Shown: one piece after another, positions 16,689 to 25,469 of the stretch
Layout of the letters: every line of letters starts with the position of its first letter
Numbering within the stretch: position 1 is the stretch's first letter
NCBI GenBank assembly: GCA_964491515.1
Contig: CAZBGQ010000006.1
Location: 10,677-74,676, forward strand
Direction: 5' to 3'
DNA length: 64,000 nt
Source: CAZBGQ01 sp964491515
GTDB lineage: Bacteria > Patescibacteriota > Gracilibacteria > UBA1369 > UBA12473
Notes under the pieces: generated by a model
Databases searched by the model: none
The model's input: only the letters and a program-made list of their open reading frames with translations
Told to the model about the DNA's origin: nothing
Translations under genes and position numbers: made by a program

Positions 16689-18308
16689 ATGTTCTGGATA
16701 GACGACATTGCCGCTCAAATCGATCAAGCTTTTCCGGATAAGGATAAAGAAATTGTTTTTCGAGATGAGAAGACCGCATCCGGCAAGGTTCACATTGGGT
16801 CCCTCAGGGGAGTCATGATTCATGGAATTCTTGCGGAGGCTCTTCGTCAACTTGGGCGTAAGGCTGTTTTTATTTTCGAAATCAATGATATCGACCCTAT
16901 GGATGGGCTACCGGTTTATCTCAATGAAGAAGCGTACAGTCCATTCATGGGTAAACCGCTCAAAGATGTTCCTGCCCCAGATGATAATGGGTTTCCTTCT
17001 GGAAACGTCACGCATGAAGATAACTTTGCTCGGTATTATGGGAATGAATTCATCGAGGTCATTAAGGAATTGAAAATTGAAGCTAAGTTTGTGTGGGCCA
17101 GTGATTTTTATGAGGGTGGAACTTACAATCAATGGATTGAAAAAGTGTGCATGCACCCGGCCGAAATCCGAGAAATATACAGACGAACTAGTGGCTCAGA
17201 GAAACCAGCAGGCTGGTTTCCTTTGCAAATGGTGTGTGAGCAATGTGGGAAGGTCGGCTCAACCACCGTCGTTGGATTTGAAAATGGGCTTGCAACTTAC
17301 CGTTGCGAATCAGATAAGGTCACGTGGGCTAAAGGTTGTGGCTATGAAGGGCAAGCTTCTCCATTTGATGGCCGAGGAAAACTTCCTTGGAAAGTTGAGT
17401 GGGCGGTTAAATGGGCCGGCGTTCCAGTAGACGTTGAAGGATCCGGTAAAGACCATAACGCGGCCGGTGGTTCACACGACGTGAGCGAAGCTATCTGTAA
17501 AGAAATCCTTGAAGCTCCTGTGCCGTTCAATATTCCTTATGAATTTTTCCTTTTTGGCGGAGCAAAAATGTCTGCATCAAAAGGGCTCGGTGCCACAGCT
17601 AAAGAAGTTTCAGACTTGATGCCACCAGAACTCCTTCGCTTTCTCATGATTCGAACTAAGCCGAAACAACCTATTGATTTCAATATTGATGGCGACACGA
17701 TTCCGCGCCTTTATGATAACCATGATCAATGCGCAGATATTTATTCGAAAAACCTTGTAGGGGAAACGGTCGATAATCCTGATTTAGGACGTGCTTATTT
17801 CTTCGCACAACTTGATCAAAGCAAAGTGGAACCTCGTTATTTACCTCGTTTCTCTCGAATCGCATTCATCGCTCAGCTTCCACATCTTGACCTCTTTGAA
17901 GAAGTAGGGAAAATGAAAGGAGACTCGCTCATCAAGGTAGATAAAGCCGAGGCTGAAGAGCGCAGTGAGTTTGTTGAACTTTGGTTAGAAAACTTCGCCG
18001 GAGACAATGCTAAATTCACAATTCAAGAACAGATTCCTAGCGATGCTAACGAGTTAACGCCTGACCAGAAAAACTTTCTCCGATCCATTGCGAACGCCCT
18101 GGAATCCGAGCCTGGGTTAGACGGCGAGGCCCTACATGGCAAAATCCACGAACTCCGCAAAGCCTCGCCCCTCGAGGCACGCGACGGTTTCGGTGCAATT
18201 TATATATCTCTACTCGGAAAATCTTCAGGCCCTCAGGCCGGCTGGTTTTTAGAAGCGTTAGAGCGCGAGTTTGTGATTCAGCGATTCAAGGACGTGGCCA
18301 TCCTCTAA
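16689..18308 (+). CDS. lysS: Class I lysyl-tRNA synthetase
   Basis: 539 aa. This is the class I (archaeal/alphaproteobacterial/spirochaete-type) LysRS rather than the class II enzyme of most bacteria. Visible signatures: HIGS (HIGH motif) near residue 36, two zinc-type cysteine pairs (CEQC...), and KMSASKG (KMSKS motif) near 297. It charges tRNA-Lys. Transcribed alone after dnaB, with a TATAAA about 35 nt upstream of the ATG. The C-terminal 200 residues are the helical anticodon-binding cage. Confidence 0.96.
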   Translation: MFWIDDIAAQIDQAFPDKDKEIVFRDEKTASGKVHIGSLRGVMIHGILAEALRQLGRKAVFIFEINDIDPMDGLPVYLNEEAYSPFMGKPLKDVPAPDDNGFPSGNVTHEDNFARYYGNEFIEVIKELKIEAKFVWASDFYEGGTYNQWIEKVCMHPAEIREIYRRTSGSEKPAGWFPLQMVCEQCGKVGSTTVVGFENGLATYRCESDKVTWAKGCGYEGQASPFDGRGKLPWKVEWAVKWAGVPVDVEGSGKDHNAAGGSHDVSEAICKEILEAPVPFNIPYEFFLFGGAKMSASKGLGATAKEVSDLMPPELLRFLMIRTKPKQPIDFNIDGDTIPRLYDNHDQCADIYSKNLVGETVDNPDLGRAYFFAQLDQSKVEPRYLPRFSRIAFIAQLPHLDLFEEVGKMKGDSLIKVDKAEAEERSEFVELWLENFAGDNAKFTIQEQIPSDANELTPDQKNFLRSIANALESEPGLDGEALHGKIHELRKASPLEARDGFGAIYISLLGKSSGPQAGWFLEALEREFVIQRFKDVAIL

Positions 18309-18318
18309 GGCAAGGCAA

Positions 18319-19155
18319 CTAGATCATAAACAGCGCTACCGGGACGACCATAAACAATAGGAAAGAAAGCACTGCCGTCATCATTGCAATCACGCCAAAC
18401 ACGGTCGCACTTTTTCCATGATGAACCGTATCATCCCAAGTGTATTCAGCGTGTAGCTTGATTTTTCGTTCCAAAAATCCCAGATACCCATACAAAAACA
18501 ACCATCCATGCATTCCTAGAACGGTCGTAATATAGAATAAATCAAAAATTCCGACCCCTAGCATTCGCCCCAATCCTCCACTCATAAAAGTCTCAAAGAA
18601 GTACGCCATTGCCACCATATCTAGAATCAATAATCCCAATCCAATGAATCCCCAATTCCGCGCTCTCTTTTTGAGTTTAAGCAGCCGCTCAAGACGTTCT
18701 TTAGTGGTGCCAAGTCGAGGGCCTGGGCGTTTCGCGGCCTCCCTCTTCTCGAACGCTTGCACATCAATCTTCCGAACTGCCTCCCAATGTTTTGGCTTCA
18801 ATTTTTTTACATACTTTAAGGACATTCGTCTCTCCACATCGATCGCCTCAAACCCCTTTGGGGTATACGCTTTATTTCTATACGCATAATCAATCGACGT
18901 ACTCCGCGCCCAAAAAATCCCTATTACAAAAATCATCCCTACAATCACCATTCCAAAAAGAGCGATCCAAAAATCCTCCATATTCCCCTGTGAAAACGCT
19001 CGAACCGCCAATCCCAAGAACGGCCCCACAAACAATGCCGTAACCATCATTCCCCACCATGTCGTCTGATTCCGAAACTGCTGCCACGCCCAAATCGAAT
19101 ATTGTTTTTCGGAGACACCGTATTCTGCCAGAATGGTAGAAGCACTTTTTTCCAT
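18319..19155 (-). CDS. Polytopic membrane protein of unknown function
   Basis: 278 aa, family not recognised. Four to five hydrophobic segments (about 33-52, 63-83, 168-188, 200-222, 250-276) with a basic cytoplasmic loop in the middle (about 95-165) rich in Lys/Arg. It converges on lysS with a 10-nt gap and lies 14 nt downstream of the receiver-domain gene, with which it may form an operon. Confidence 0.65.
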   Translation of the reverse strand: MEKSASTILAEYGVSEKQYSIWAWQQFRNQTTWWGMMVTALFVGPFLGLAVRAFSQGNMEDFWIALFGMVIVGMIFVIGIFWARSTSIDYAYRNKAYTPKGFEAIDVERRMSLKYVKKLKPKHWEAVRKIDVQAFEKREAAKRPGPRLGTTKERLERLLKLKKRARNWGFIGLGLLILDMVAMAYFFETFMSGGLGRMLGVGIFDLFYITTVLGMHGWLFLYGYLGFLERKIKLHAEYTWDDTVHHGKSATVFGVIAMMTAVLSFLLFMVVPVALFMI

Positions 19156-19169
19156 GTACCTATTATGGA

Positions 19170-19595
19170 TCAGTTGGGAGGTACTTGTACAGCAGATCTT
19201 GTGGGATTCGTGTCTAAGTCATTAATACCGAGGACAGAATGAAACCGACGCAATGCGCCATTTAGGGCTGCCACTAATTCTCGTCTCGAATAAGGTTTAG
19301 ACACAACATCAGAGGCTATTCCTGGCTCTACCAGGTCAGGTTTTCCTGTAGCGATCACGCATGGAGTTTTATCAAGTCGCGCTTGAGCGGCCACGTCGTT
19401 GCCGGTTGCATTTCCAGGGGTTTCAAGATCAGAAAGGATGAGGTCAAAGCGTTCAGCCATCATGTGACTCAGCGCACCCTCTGCCGTTATGGCAGTCACA
19501 ATATCTGATTCTGGAAAAGCGCGGCCCACGATTGCCTTATTTAAGGTAAGCAATGGCGCTTCATCGTCAACAATAAGAATACGTCGGACACCCAT
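19170..19595 (-). CDS. Stand-alone response regulator receiver domain
   Basis: 141 aa, a CheY-like domain with no output domain. The acidic pocket is in RILIVDDEAP, the phosphoacceptor Asp in DLILSDLETPG, the Thr/Ser position in CVIATGKPD, and the conserved Lys in VVSKPYS. A short unstructured tail follows. No histidine kinase is in the window, so its partner is unknown. A TATAAA-type -10 lies 30-40 nt upstream. Confidence 0.9.
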   Translation of the reverse strand: MGVRRILIVDDEAPLLTLNKAIVGRAFPESDIVTAITAEGALSHMMAERFDLILSDLETPGNATGNDVAAQARLDKTPCVIATGKPDLVEPGIASDVVSKPYSRRELVAALNGALRRFHSVLGINDLDTNPTRSAVQVPPN

Positions 19596-19728
19596 ATCTA
19601 AAAATTAAATCTATCTATTTATACAGATATAAAATAAATCCTCAACCCCAAATTTCGAAGGTTCCGTAGACCAATGTTTAATCTGTTGGATTGCGCCGTT
19701 TGGCCAAACGGGCTAAGCTAATATCACC

Positions 19729-21495
19729 ATGTTTTCCGCCCGTCATCTTCTTAGAAAGGCTCATCAAACGTTCGGCCCATTCCGGGGTTGGACGCCCAAG
19801 CGAGCCCTACTCCATGGGATTGGAATGATCCTCCTTTTGGGGATGTTTTGGACCGTGTCTGCGTTGGGGGCATTGCGTACTTTTGTCCCAAATGTATTTC
19901 AGCTTACCGGTCTTCCTGGGTCAGAACGTACGTACTTAGTGCTTTTGCAGAACAACGCCGAGCTTCGCGCGACTGGTGGATTTATCAGCGCATTTGCACG
20001 TATTCAATTTAAAAACGGATTTCCGGTGGGCATTGATTTTCAAGATGTTTACGGAGAAATCGACGACCATGGCTATTTCGCTCCGCCCTATCCTATGGAT
20101 ATCCTCCTAGAGGAAGGGTCCACAACCTACACTGGGTACACGTTTCGCGATGCTAATTTTAATCCAGATTTCCCAGAGGCGGCCAAAGAAATTTTGAAAT
20201 TCTACGCCCTCACCAATCCAGACGAAGTCATTGATGGTGTGTTTGCGCTTAATTTTTCTGTACTCGAAAAAATTGTTGGACTGTACGAACCAATCTCGAT
20301 AGATCAGCACCGTTTCACTGAGGACACTGTTTTTGAGGTTCTAGAAAATGCGGTGTCTGACATCGATCGTCACAATCTACAGGCATTGGACACGCGAAAA
20401 GATATCATTAAAGATTTTGCATATGTGGTCATTCGGGACATGACTCTCAAACCTTGGAAATGGCGCGAACTGAGCGAAGTCATCACTCGAAGTCTTAATA
20501 CAAAAGATTTAATGCTCGCATTCAAAAGTCCTTCATTGGGAGGCAAAATCAATAGCCTGGGATGGGATGGAAGCTTTCCCGATCCCAATCAAAAACACTC
20601 CACTGATGTGCTTGCTGTGAATGTTTCAAATTTTGGAGGAATGAAGTCTGATCGATACCTCACCCGTGATGTTCACTACTCAGTCGACATTACGCATAAA
20701 AAAGACGCGACTGGTGCCCCTCTCCTTTATGGGAATCTTGATGTGACGTTACGTCACCGCGGCGACTACAACACGCCGCTAAGCGGTGAATACAAAGGTT
20801 ACCTGCGAGTATTTGTTCCCATGGGAACTGAATTGATCGAAAGCTCCACCGGTCAGTCGTATCAACATTTCATCTCAAACTACGTGGGGTGGGGTGATAC
20901 GATTTTTATGAAGCCAGGGGATGAACGAACCTATTCTTATCGTTTCAAGCTCAACCCTCCGGATCTCAGCCAAGAAAACTACCGTCTTCGTTTGATCAAA
21001 CAGTCTGGAACGCCTCATGATTATTACGATGTGGTCGTCAAAGCGCCTGTTGGTAAAAACATCCAGGGTGCACGTTTTGACACGCGTGAAAATGTTGCCT
21101 TTTTTCAAGACACCCTTACACATGACATGGACCTTGTCGTGAAAGTTCTCCCTGATGAACTGCCCCCTCGCTTATTTTGGCAGGAAATTACCGATCTCAA
21201 TGTCATCGAATTGACCTTTGCCGAAGCACTCGACCCGGCACTGGCCGAAGACCCTCTCAATTATGAAATATCTGATCTTAATATCAACGTCCCTGAGTTA
21301 GATGATGGTCAGCTTTCCATTGATTTTATCGAGGTACGAGACGGTGCTATTCGAATCTTTACACGCGGTATGGACATCCAACCAGAAGAGCACTTTCAAA
21401 TCCGCCTCCGCAATCTCCGTGATCGCAGCGGAAATCCCATTCAACCAAATCCCCGAACCGTAACAGTGGTTCAGCGGTTACCTGAAAAGCCCTAA
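19729..21495 (+). CDS. DUF4012 surface protein
   Basis: 588 aa. An N-terminal membrane segment (about 28-48) is followed by the DUF4012 signature YLVLLQNNAELRATGGFIS. The family is common in CPR bacteria and Gram-positives and its function is unknown; it is thought to be extracellular. The C-terminal 100 residues form an Ig-like (Big_5-type) domain. A TAATAT box lies directly before the ATG. The neighbouring genes give no functional clue. Confidence 0.88.
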   Translation: MFSARHLLRKAHQTFGPFRGWTPKRALLHGIGMILLLGMFWTVSALGALRTFVPNVFQLTGLPGSERTYLVLLQNNAELRATGGFISAFARIQFKNGFPVGIDFQDVYGEIDDHGYFAPPYPMDILLEEGSTTYTGYTFRDANFNPDFPEAAKEILKFYALTNPDEVIDGVFALNFSVLEKIVGLYEPISIDQHRFTEDTVFEVLENAVSDIDRHNLQALDTRKDIIKDFAYVVIRDMTLKPWKWRELSEVITRSLNTKDLMLAFKSPSLGGKINSLGWDGSFPDPNQKHSTDVLAVNVSNFGGMKSDRYLTRDVHYSVDITHKKDATGAPLLYGNLDVTLRHRGDYNTPLSGEYKGYLRVFVPMGTELIESSTGQSYQHFISNYVGWGDTIFMKPGDERTYSYRFKLNPPDLSQENYRLRLIKQSGTPHDYYDVVVKAPVGKNIQGARFDTRENVAFFQDTLTHDMDLVVKVLPDELPPRLFWQEITDLNVIELTFAEALDPALAEDPLNYEISDLNINVPELDDGQLSIDFIEVRDGAIRIFTRGMDIQPEEHFQIRLRNLRDRSGNPIQPNPRTVTVVQRLPEKP

Positions 21496-21498
21496 TTT

Positions 21499-21633
21499 CT
21501 AATCTTCCGGCGCTTGATCTTCAAGGTCTTTAAGGCGTTTTTCTTGATACATCATGAAACTAATGAAGCCGAAGACAAACACCCCAAAAGAAAGCATGGG
21601 GACAATAATATTAAGATTGAGATCAGCGAACAT
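21499..21633 (-). CDS. Tiny single-pass membrane protein (44 aa)
   Basis: Read directly from the minus strand: ATG at 21633, TAG at 21499. The protein starts MFADLNLNIIVPMLSFGV, has one hydrophobic helix (about 9-28) and a charged tail ending KDLEDQAPED. It follows the 78-aa gene by 5 nt and ends 3 nt from the convergent DUF4012 gene. It therefore sits in an operon controlled by the 11-bp phased repeat promoter. No family recognised; its hydrophobic-then-charged plan resembles small subunits of envelope machines, but that is only a guess. Confidence 0.6.
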   Translation of the reverse strand: MFADLNLNIIVPMLSFGVFVFGFISFMMYQEKRLKDLEDQAPED

Positions 21634-21638
21634 AGTAA

Positions 21639-21875
21639 TTAATTGAATATGGATAAATAATACCAAACATAGATATAAGCGGCAATGACCGTGGCAAAGC
21701 CAAGTAAAAATTCGCTAAAACTAAAAATATCTTGATTAATGAATTGCCCAAAAATGAGAGCACCTCCGACTAGGTTTGCTAATTCCAGGATTTTATCCGC
21801 GAAGATTTCATCCCATTTTAGTAATCTCCTTCGTCTTCCACGATAATAATTTTTTGTGTAGTGAAATTCGGTCAT
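21639..21875 (-). CDS. Small membrane protein (78 aa) under the phased-repeat promoter
   Basis: 78 aa. A basic N-terminus containing RGRRRRLLKW is followed by two hydrophobic helices (about 30-48 and 52-75). No family recognised. The start codon lies 22 nt after the last of five 11-bp repeats, the exact geometry seen at comM, which makes this gene a candidate member of a competence or recombination regulon. A TGATAGGGT element, nearly the same as TGCTAGGGT at yraN, sits between repeats and start. Confidence 0.72.
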   Translation of the reverse strand: MTEFHYTKNYYRGRRRRLLKWDEIFADKILELANLVGGALIFGQFINQDIFSFSEFLLGFATVIAAYIYVWYYLSIFN

Positions 21876-21897
21876 GGCTAAACCCTATCAATCCCAC

Positions 21898-21952
21898 ATG
21901 ACAAAAACCCTTCAAAAACATAAACAAATGATGAACAAAATGTGAACGCATG
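21898..21952. promoter_or_regulatory. Five in-phase 11-bp repeats between the small membrane operon and guaA
   Basis: Plus-strand units ATGACAAAAAC, CCTTCAAAAAC, ATAAACAAATG, ATGAACAAAAT, GTGAACGCATG, contiguous and exactly 11 bp each. In the minus direction they lead to GT-N5-TGATA and the 78-aa gene. In the plus direction TAAAGT at 21954-21959 lies 6 nt before the guaA ATG, so the array could influence both genes. Confidence 0.78.
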
Positions 21953-21965
21953 CTAAAGTACACCC

Positions 21966-23759
21966 ATGGATAAAATTGCCATTCTCGACTTTGGTTCTCA
22001 GTTTTCACACCTTCTTGCCAACCGTATTCGGCGGTTAGGAGTGTATTCCGAGATCCTTGATTCAGACACGCCAGCCAATGAACTAAAGAAATACAAAGGG
22101 CTCATCATTTCCGGAGGACCTGCTTCTGTAAACGCCCCTGACTCCCCTATGGTCGATCCAGAAATTTTTAATCTAAATATTCCTATTCTTGGTGTCTGTT
22201 ATGGGCATCAGCTTATTATTAAAATGCTTGGAGGAACGGTTCAAAAAGGCACCGTGGGCGAATATGGTCTCACGTCATTCACCGTCCAATCGGCCGCCCA
22301 CCATCTTTCCAAATTGTCGACTCAAACCTACCAAGTCTACGCCAGTCATTTTGACACTGTGGCCGAACTTCCAGCAGGATTTGAATCATTGGGTGCCACT
22401 CCCGACGACCCACTGTCCGCTACTGCCAATCCAGATCGTCGTATTTACACCCTTCAGTTTCATCCCGAGGTTACGCATTCAGAAGGAGGCATGGATATCC
22501 TCGATGCCTTCGTCGGCATCACTGGAGCCACTCGCGATTGGAGTATTGAGAAATTCATTGAACTTGAAATCGCATCTATCACTGAAAAAGTTGGTGATAA
22601 AAAAGTATTCCTTCTCATCTCCGGCGGCGTAGATTCCTCAGTCGCCTACGTTCTTCTGGCTAAGGCTTTGGGGCCTGAACGTATTTATGCAATGTACGTG
22701 GACACCGGCTTTATGCGCCTCAATGAAACGGAAGAAATCCGAGAATTCTTAACAAAAGCCGGCGTAAAAGATCTTCATGTTTACGACGCCAAACAGGAAT
22801 ATTTTGACGCACTCAAAGGTAAATACGACCCCGAAGAAAAGCGTAAAATCATTGGAGATAAATTCCTGGAAATTCAACGAAAAGTTGCCAAGGATCTCAG
22901 CCTCAATCCTGATGAATGGCTTCTCGGCCAAGGCACGATTTATCCAGATACGATTGAAAGTGGTGGGACCAAGAACGCCGACAAAATCAAAACGCATCAC
23001 AATCGCGTTCCCGAAATCGAGGAAATGATCAAAGCCGGAAAAATCATCGAACCTATTAAAGAACTCTACAAAGACGAAGTCCGCATGGTGGGTTCCCGAC
23101 TCGGTCTTCCCGAAAAAATGGTTCAGCGTCACCCTTTTCCTGGTCCAGGATTAGCTGTCCGGTGTTTGTGTCTGGACGGAGAATTTCCCGATAAAAATGC
23201 CGCTTACGTTGAATCCCAACTCCTCTCTGAATACAAGATGGTTGCTAAGGTCCTCCCTGTTAAAAGCGTTGGTGTCCAAGGAGATGAACGTACTTATCGA
23301 CACCCGGTTGTCTTGTCTTCGGACACTCATGACTGGACACAGCTTAGGCAACTTTCACCGAAAATTACCAACGCATTTTCAAGTGTAAATCGCGTTTTGC
23401 TTAACATCACCAACTCCATTGAGACTCTCTCCGTCACGCCCGGTTATCTCACTCCTGAACGCATTACCAAACTCCAAGAGGCCGACCACCTCGTGATGAA
23501 TGCACTCGACGATCTCGACCCTGACCACAAAATTTGGCAATTTCCAACCGTCCTCCTCCCCCTCTCAATTAATTCTGAAGGGCAGGAATCCATTGTGCTT
23601 CGCCCGGTCTCTTCACAAGAGGCAATGACTGCCAACTTCACGGAGCTTCCATGGGAAAAGGTCCAAGCCCTCGCCCATGACATACTGAAAATCGAGGGTA
23701 TATCCGCCGTATTCTACGATCTCACCAACAAGCCCCCGGGCACGATTGAGTGGGAATAA
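21966..23759 (+). CDS. guaA: GMP synthase (glutamine-hydrolysing), long form
   Basis: 597 aa, longer than the 510-530 aa of most bacterial enzymes. Converts XMP to GMP. N-terminal glutaminase: SGGPAS, nucleophile in GVCYGHQ, and FHPEVTHS. The ATP pyrophosphatase domain carries the P-loop SGGVDSSVA near residue 219; the C-terminal dimerisation domain has RHPFPGPGLAVR and ends KPPGTIEWE. The extra length is in the C-terminal half, as in other long-form enzymes. TAAAGT followed by six bases and ATG suggests a leaderless transcript. Confidence 0.97.
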   Translation: MDKIAILDFGSQFSHLLANRIRRLGVYSEILDSDTPANELKKYKGLIISGGPASVNAPDSPMVDPEIFNLNIPILGVCYGHQLIIKMLGGTVQKGTVGEYGLTSFTVQSAAHHLSKLSTQTYQVYASHFDTVAELPAGFESLGATPDDPLSATANPDRRIYTLQFHPEVTHSEGGMDILDAFVGITGATRDWSIEKFIELEIASITEKVGDKKVFLLISGGVDSSVAYVLLAKALGPERIYAMYVDTGFMRLNETEEIREFLTKAGVKDLHVYDAKQEYFDALKGKYDPEEKRKIIGDKFLEIQRKVAKDLSLNPDEWLLGQGTIYPDTIESGGTKNADKIKTHHNRVPEIEEMIKAGKIIEPIKELYKDEVRMVGSRLGLPEKMVQRHPFPGPGLAVRCLCLDGEFPDKNAAYVESQLLSEYKMVAKVLPVKSVGVQGDERTYRHPVVLSSDTHDWTQLRQLSPKITNAFSSVNRVLLNITNSIETLSVTPGYLTPERITKLQEADHLVMNALDDLDPDHKIWQFPTVLLPLSINSEGQESIVLRPVSSQEAMTANFTELPWEKVQALAHDILKIEGISAVFYDLTNKPPGTIEWE

Positions 23760-24212
23760 TTAGAATAATTCATGCAAATACATACTGTGCGGGAAGATGA
23801 AAACATGGAAAATAATCCAGAGCAAAGATAACACACGAGCCGGAACAACAAGTCGTGGATTTTTAGTTGCAATAAAATAGCCAATCACAAGCATCGCAGG
23901 GTCAGCAATCAATCGATTTGGCCAAAATTCTACGCCTTGAAACCAATATTCTACCATCCCTCCAGCCAGTCCCATTTCTAAGTAATGCTCAATAGTCTCC
24001 CAGAAATAGGCCAAAAATAAGACAGCCATCATATCGAAATGTAGAAAATCTCGATGAGGTCGTTTTACACAAACCAGGCATAGAAGTTTTTTGAATACCC
24101 CTTTGTTTTTTATGGCCACAGCACACCCGATAGAAATTCCACTTAATAAATGTTCTATTGTCCAAACATCAAATATCGCCTGTGTTTTGAGCCCCCATAA
24201 AATTTCTCCCAT
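23760..24212 (-). CDS. Membrane protein of unknown function
   Basis: 150 aa with four probable hydrophobic segments and several His/Glu in membrane-proximal positions (WTIEHLLSG, WETIEHYLEM). Family not recognised. It starts 5 nt after the end of the PAP2-kinase fusion gene, so the two are co-transcribed, which hints at a lipid or envelope role. It ends directly against guaA. Confidence 0.65.
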   Translation of the reverse strand: MGEILWGLKTQAIFDVWTIEHLLSGISIGCAVAIKNKGVFKKLLCLVCVKRPHRDFLHFDMMAVLFLAYFWETIEHYLEMGLAGGMVEYWFQGVEFWPNRLIADPAMLVIGYFIATKNPRLVVPARVLSLLWIIFHVFIFPHSMYLHELF

Positions 24213-24217
24213 AGAAT

Positions 24218-25393
24218 TTATATTAAAAGAATCATCATTCCCCCAGCAACTAAAGGTACTAAAATATTATCATCAAATTCAACAAACCCCACACGCAAAT
24301 CCCAGCTTTCCACAAACATCGCAACTCCACTCGCTAGAAATGCGACATGGAATGGCACAAAAAAGAAGGCACCTAATGTTGCTGCTCCAACTCCTATTAA
24401 AACTCCATCCACCGTCTTTCGATGGTTGTAAGGCAGTTTAATTTCGCCAAAGTAGCGCCCAAAAACATTGGTCACAGAATCCCCAAGCGCCATCACGGCA
24501 ATCGAAGCCATGGCAATGTCTTTAGGAAAAAGCACAATGGCCAGCAGTGAACCAAGCACCATGAAAAAAGAACCCCTCCCCGGAAACATGCGTCGATGAT
24601 GAGGTCGTTCGAAATAGTCTAAAATTTTTCGTAATCCTGGCAGTTCCATCCACATGGAAGCAAGCGAGAGCATGCATCCTACAACTAAAATATTGAGGAG
24701 AAGCCCTGCGGAAAGTAGTTCGATTTTATATAGGAATATAATTATCACTCCCGTGAGCGCATGCATGACCTGACGTCTCACTTCAAATCGATCCTTAAAG
24801 TGTCCAGACAACCATTCAGTGAAAGAGTATTTGTTTTCTAGGTGACGTAGCAACGCACCAATTGTGTATCCTAACAGTGCGCCCGCTAGAACATCACTCA
24901 CGTAATGAACGCCCACGACCACACGGCTCCAGGCTACCAATCCTGCAAAAACAGCCCACGCCCAAAACCATCGTCCGGTCCGCTTCCCAAGTAAACGTCC
25001 GGCTACTGCACGCCCGCGTAGAAAAGGCAGAGCCGCAAAGATGAAGGTCGCATGCATGCTGGGGAATGCGAATCCTTCAGCGCTCTTGAGCGGCGAAATA
25101 TCCCAGGTTAGATAAGGTCGAGGTGCCGCAAAAATCATTTTAAGCAGATAGCTTGCTTCAATCGCCACAGCCAGTGCTAGGCCGATCAATAGTAGTTGCT
25201 TTATTAGGCGTTTTTCAACCAATGCGACGCCAAACAATATTAATCCGAATAGCATTCCGAAATCAGACAAAAACATCATAAACTCTTCGAAAAACAGAAA
25301 TCTATGTGTCGAGACCCAAAGAACCAACTCCCGATCATAGAACATCGTAAGGAGTAATAGTCCCAACCAAAGCCAAGGCCAATGTCGTTTCAT
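24218..25393 (-). CDS. PAP2 phosphatase fused to CTP-dependent lipid (dolichol/phytol-type) kinase domain
   Basis: 391 aa. Residues 1-190 form a PAP2 phosphatase: motif 1 KMIFAAPRP, motif 2 PSMHA (where PSGH is usual), motif 3 SRVVVGVHYVSD. Residues about 200-391 resemble the SEC59/DGK1/VTE5 kinase family: DSVTNVFGRYFGE, then HRKTVDGVLIG, and the terminal DDNILVPLVAG. The first half should remove a phosphate from a lipid or polyprenyl pyrophosphate and the second add one using CTP. The protein is almost entirely membrane-embedded. The fusion is seen; the substrate is unknown. Confidence 0.8.
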   Translation of the reverse strand: MKRHWPWLWLGLLLLTMFYDRELVLWVSTHRFLFFEEFMMFLSDFGMLFGLILFGVALVEKRLIKQLLLIGLALAVAIEASYLLKMIFAAPRPYLTWDISPLKSAEGFAFPSMHATFIFAALPFLRGRAVAGRLLGKRTGRWFWAWAVFAGLVAWSRVVVGVHYVSDVLAGALLGYTIGALLRHLENKYSFTEWLSGHFKDRFEVRRQVMHALTGVIIIFLYKIELLSAGLLLNILVVGCMLSLASMWMELPGLRKILDYFERPHHRRMFPGRGSFFMVLGSLLAIVLFPKDIAMASIAVMALGDSVTNVFGRYFGEIKLPYNHRKTVDGVLIGVGAATLGAFFFVPFHVAFLASGVAMFVESWDLRVGFVEFDDNILVPLVAGGMMILLI

Positions 25394-25469
25394 AGCATCA
25401 TCTTAGCGGGCCCTAGCTGTCTAGTCGACCCTCTTGACCTGGTCAGCCCATTGCTAAAAGCACGCAAAA

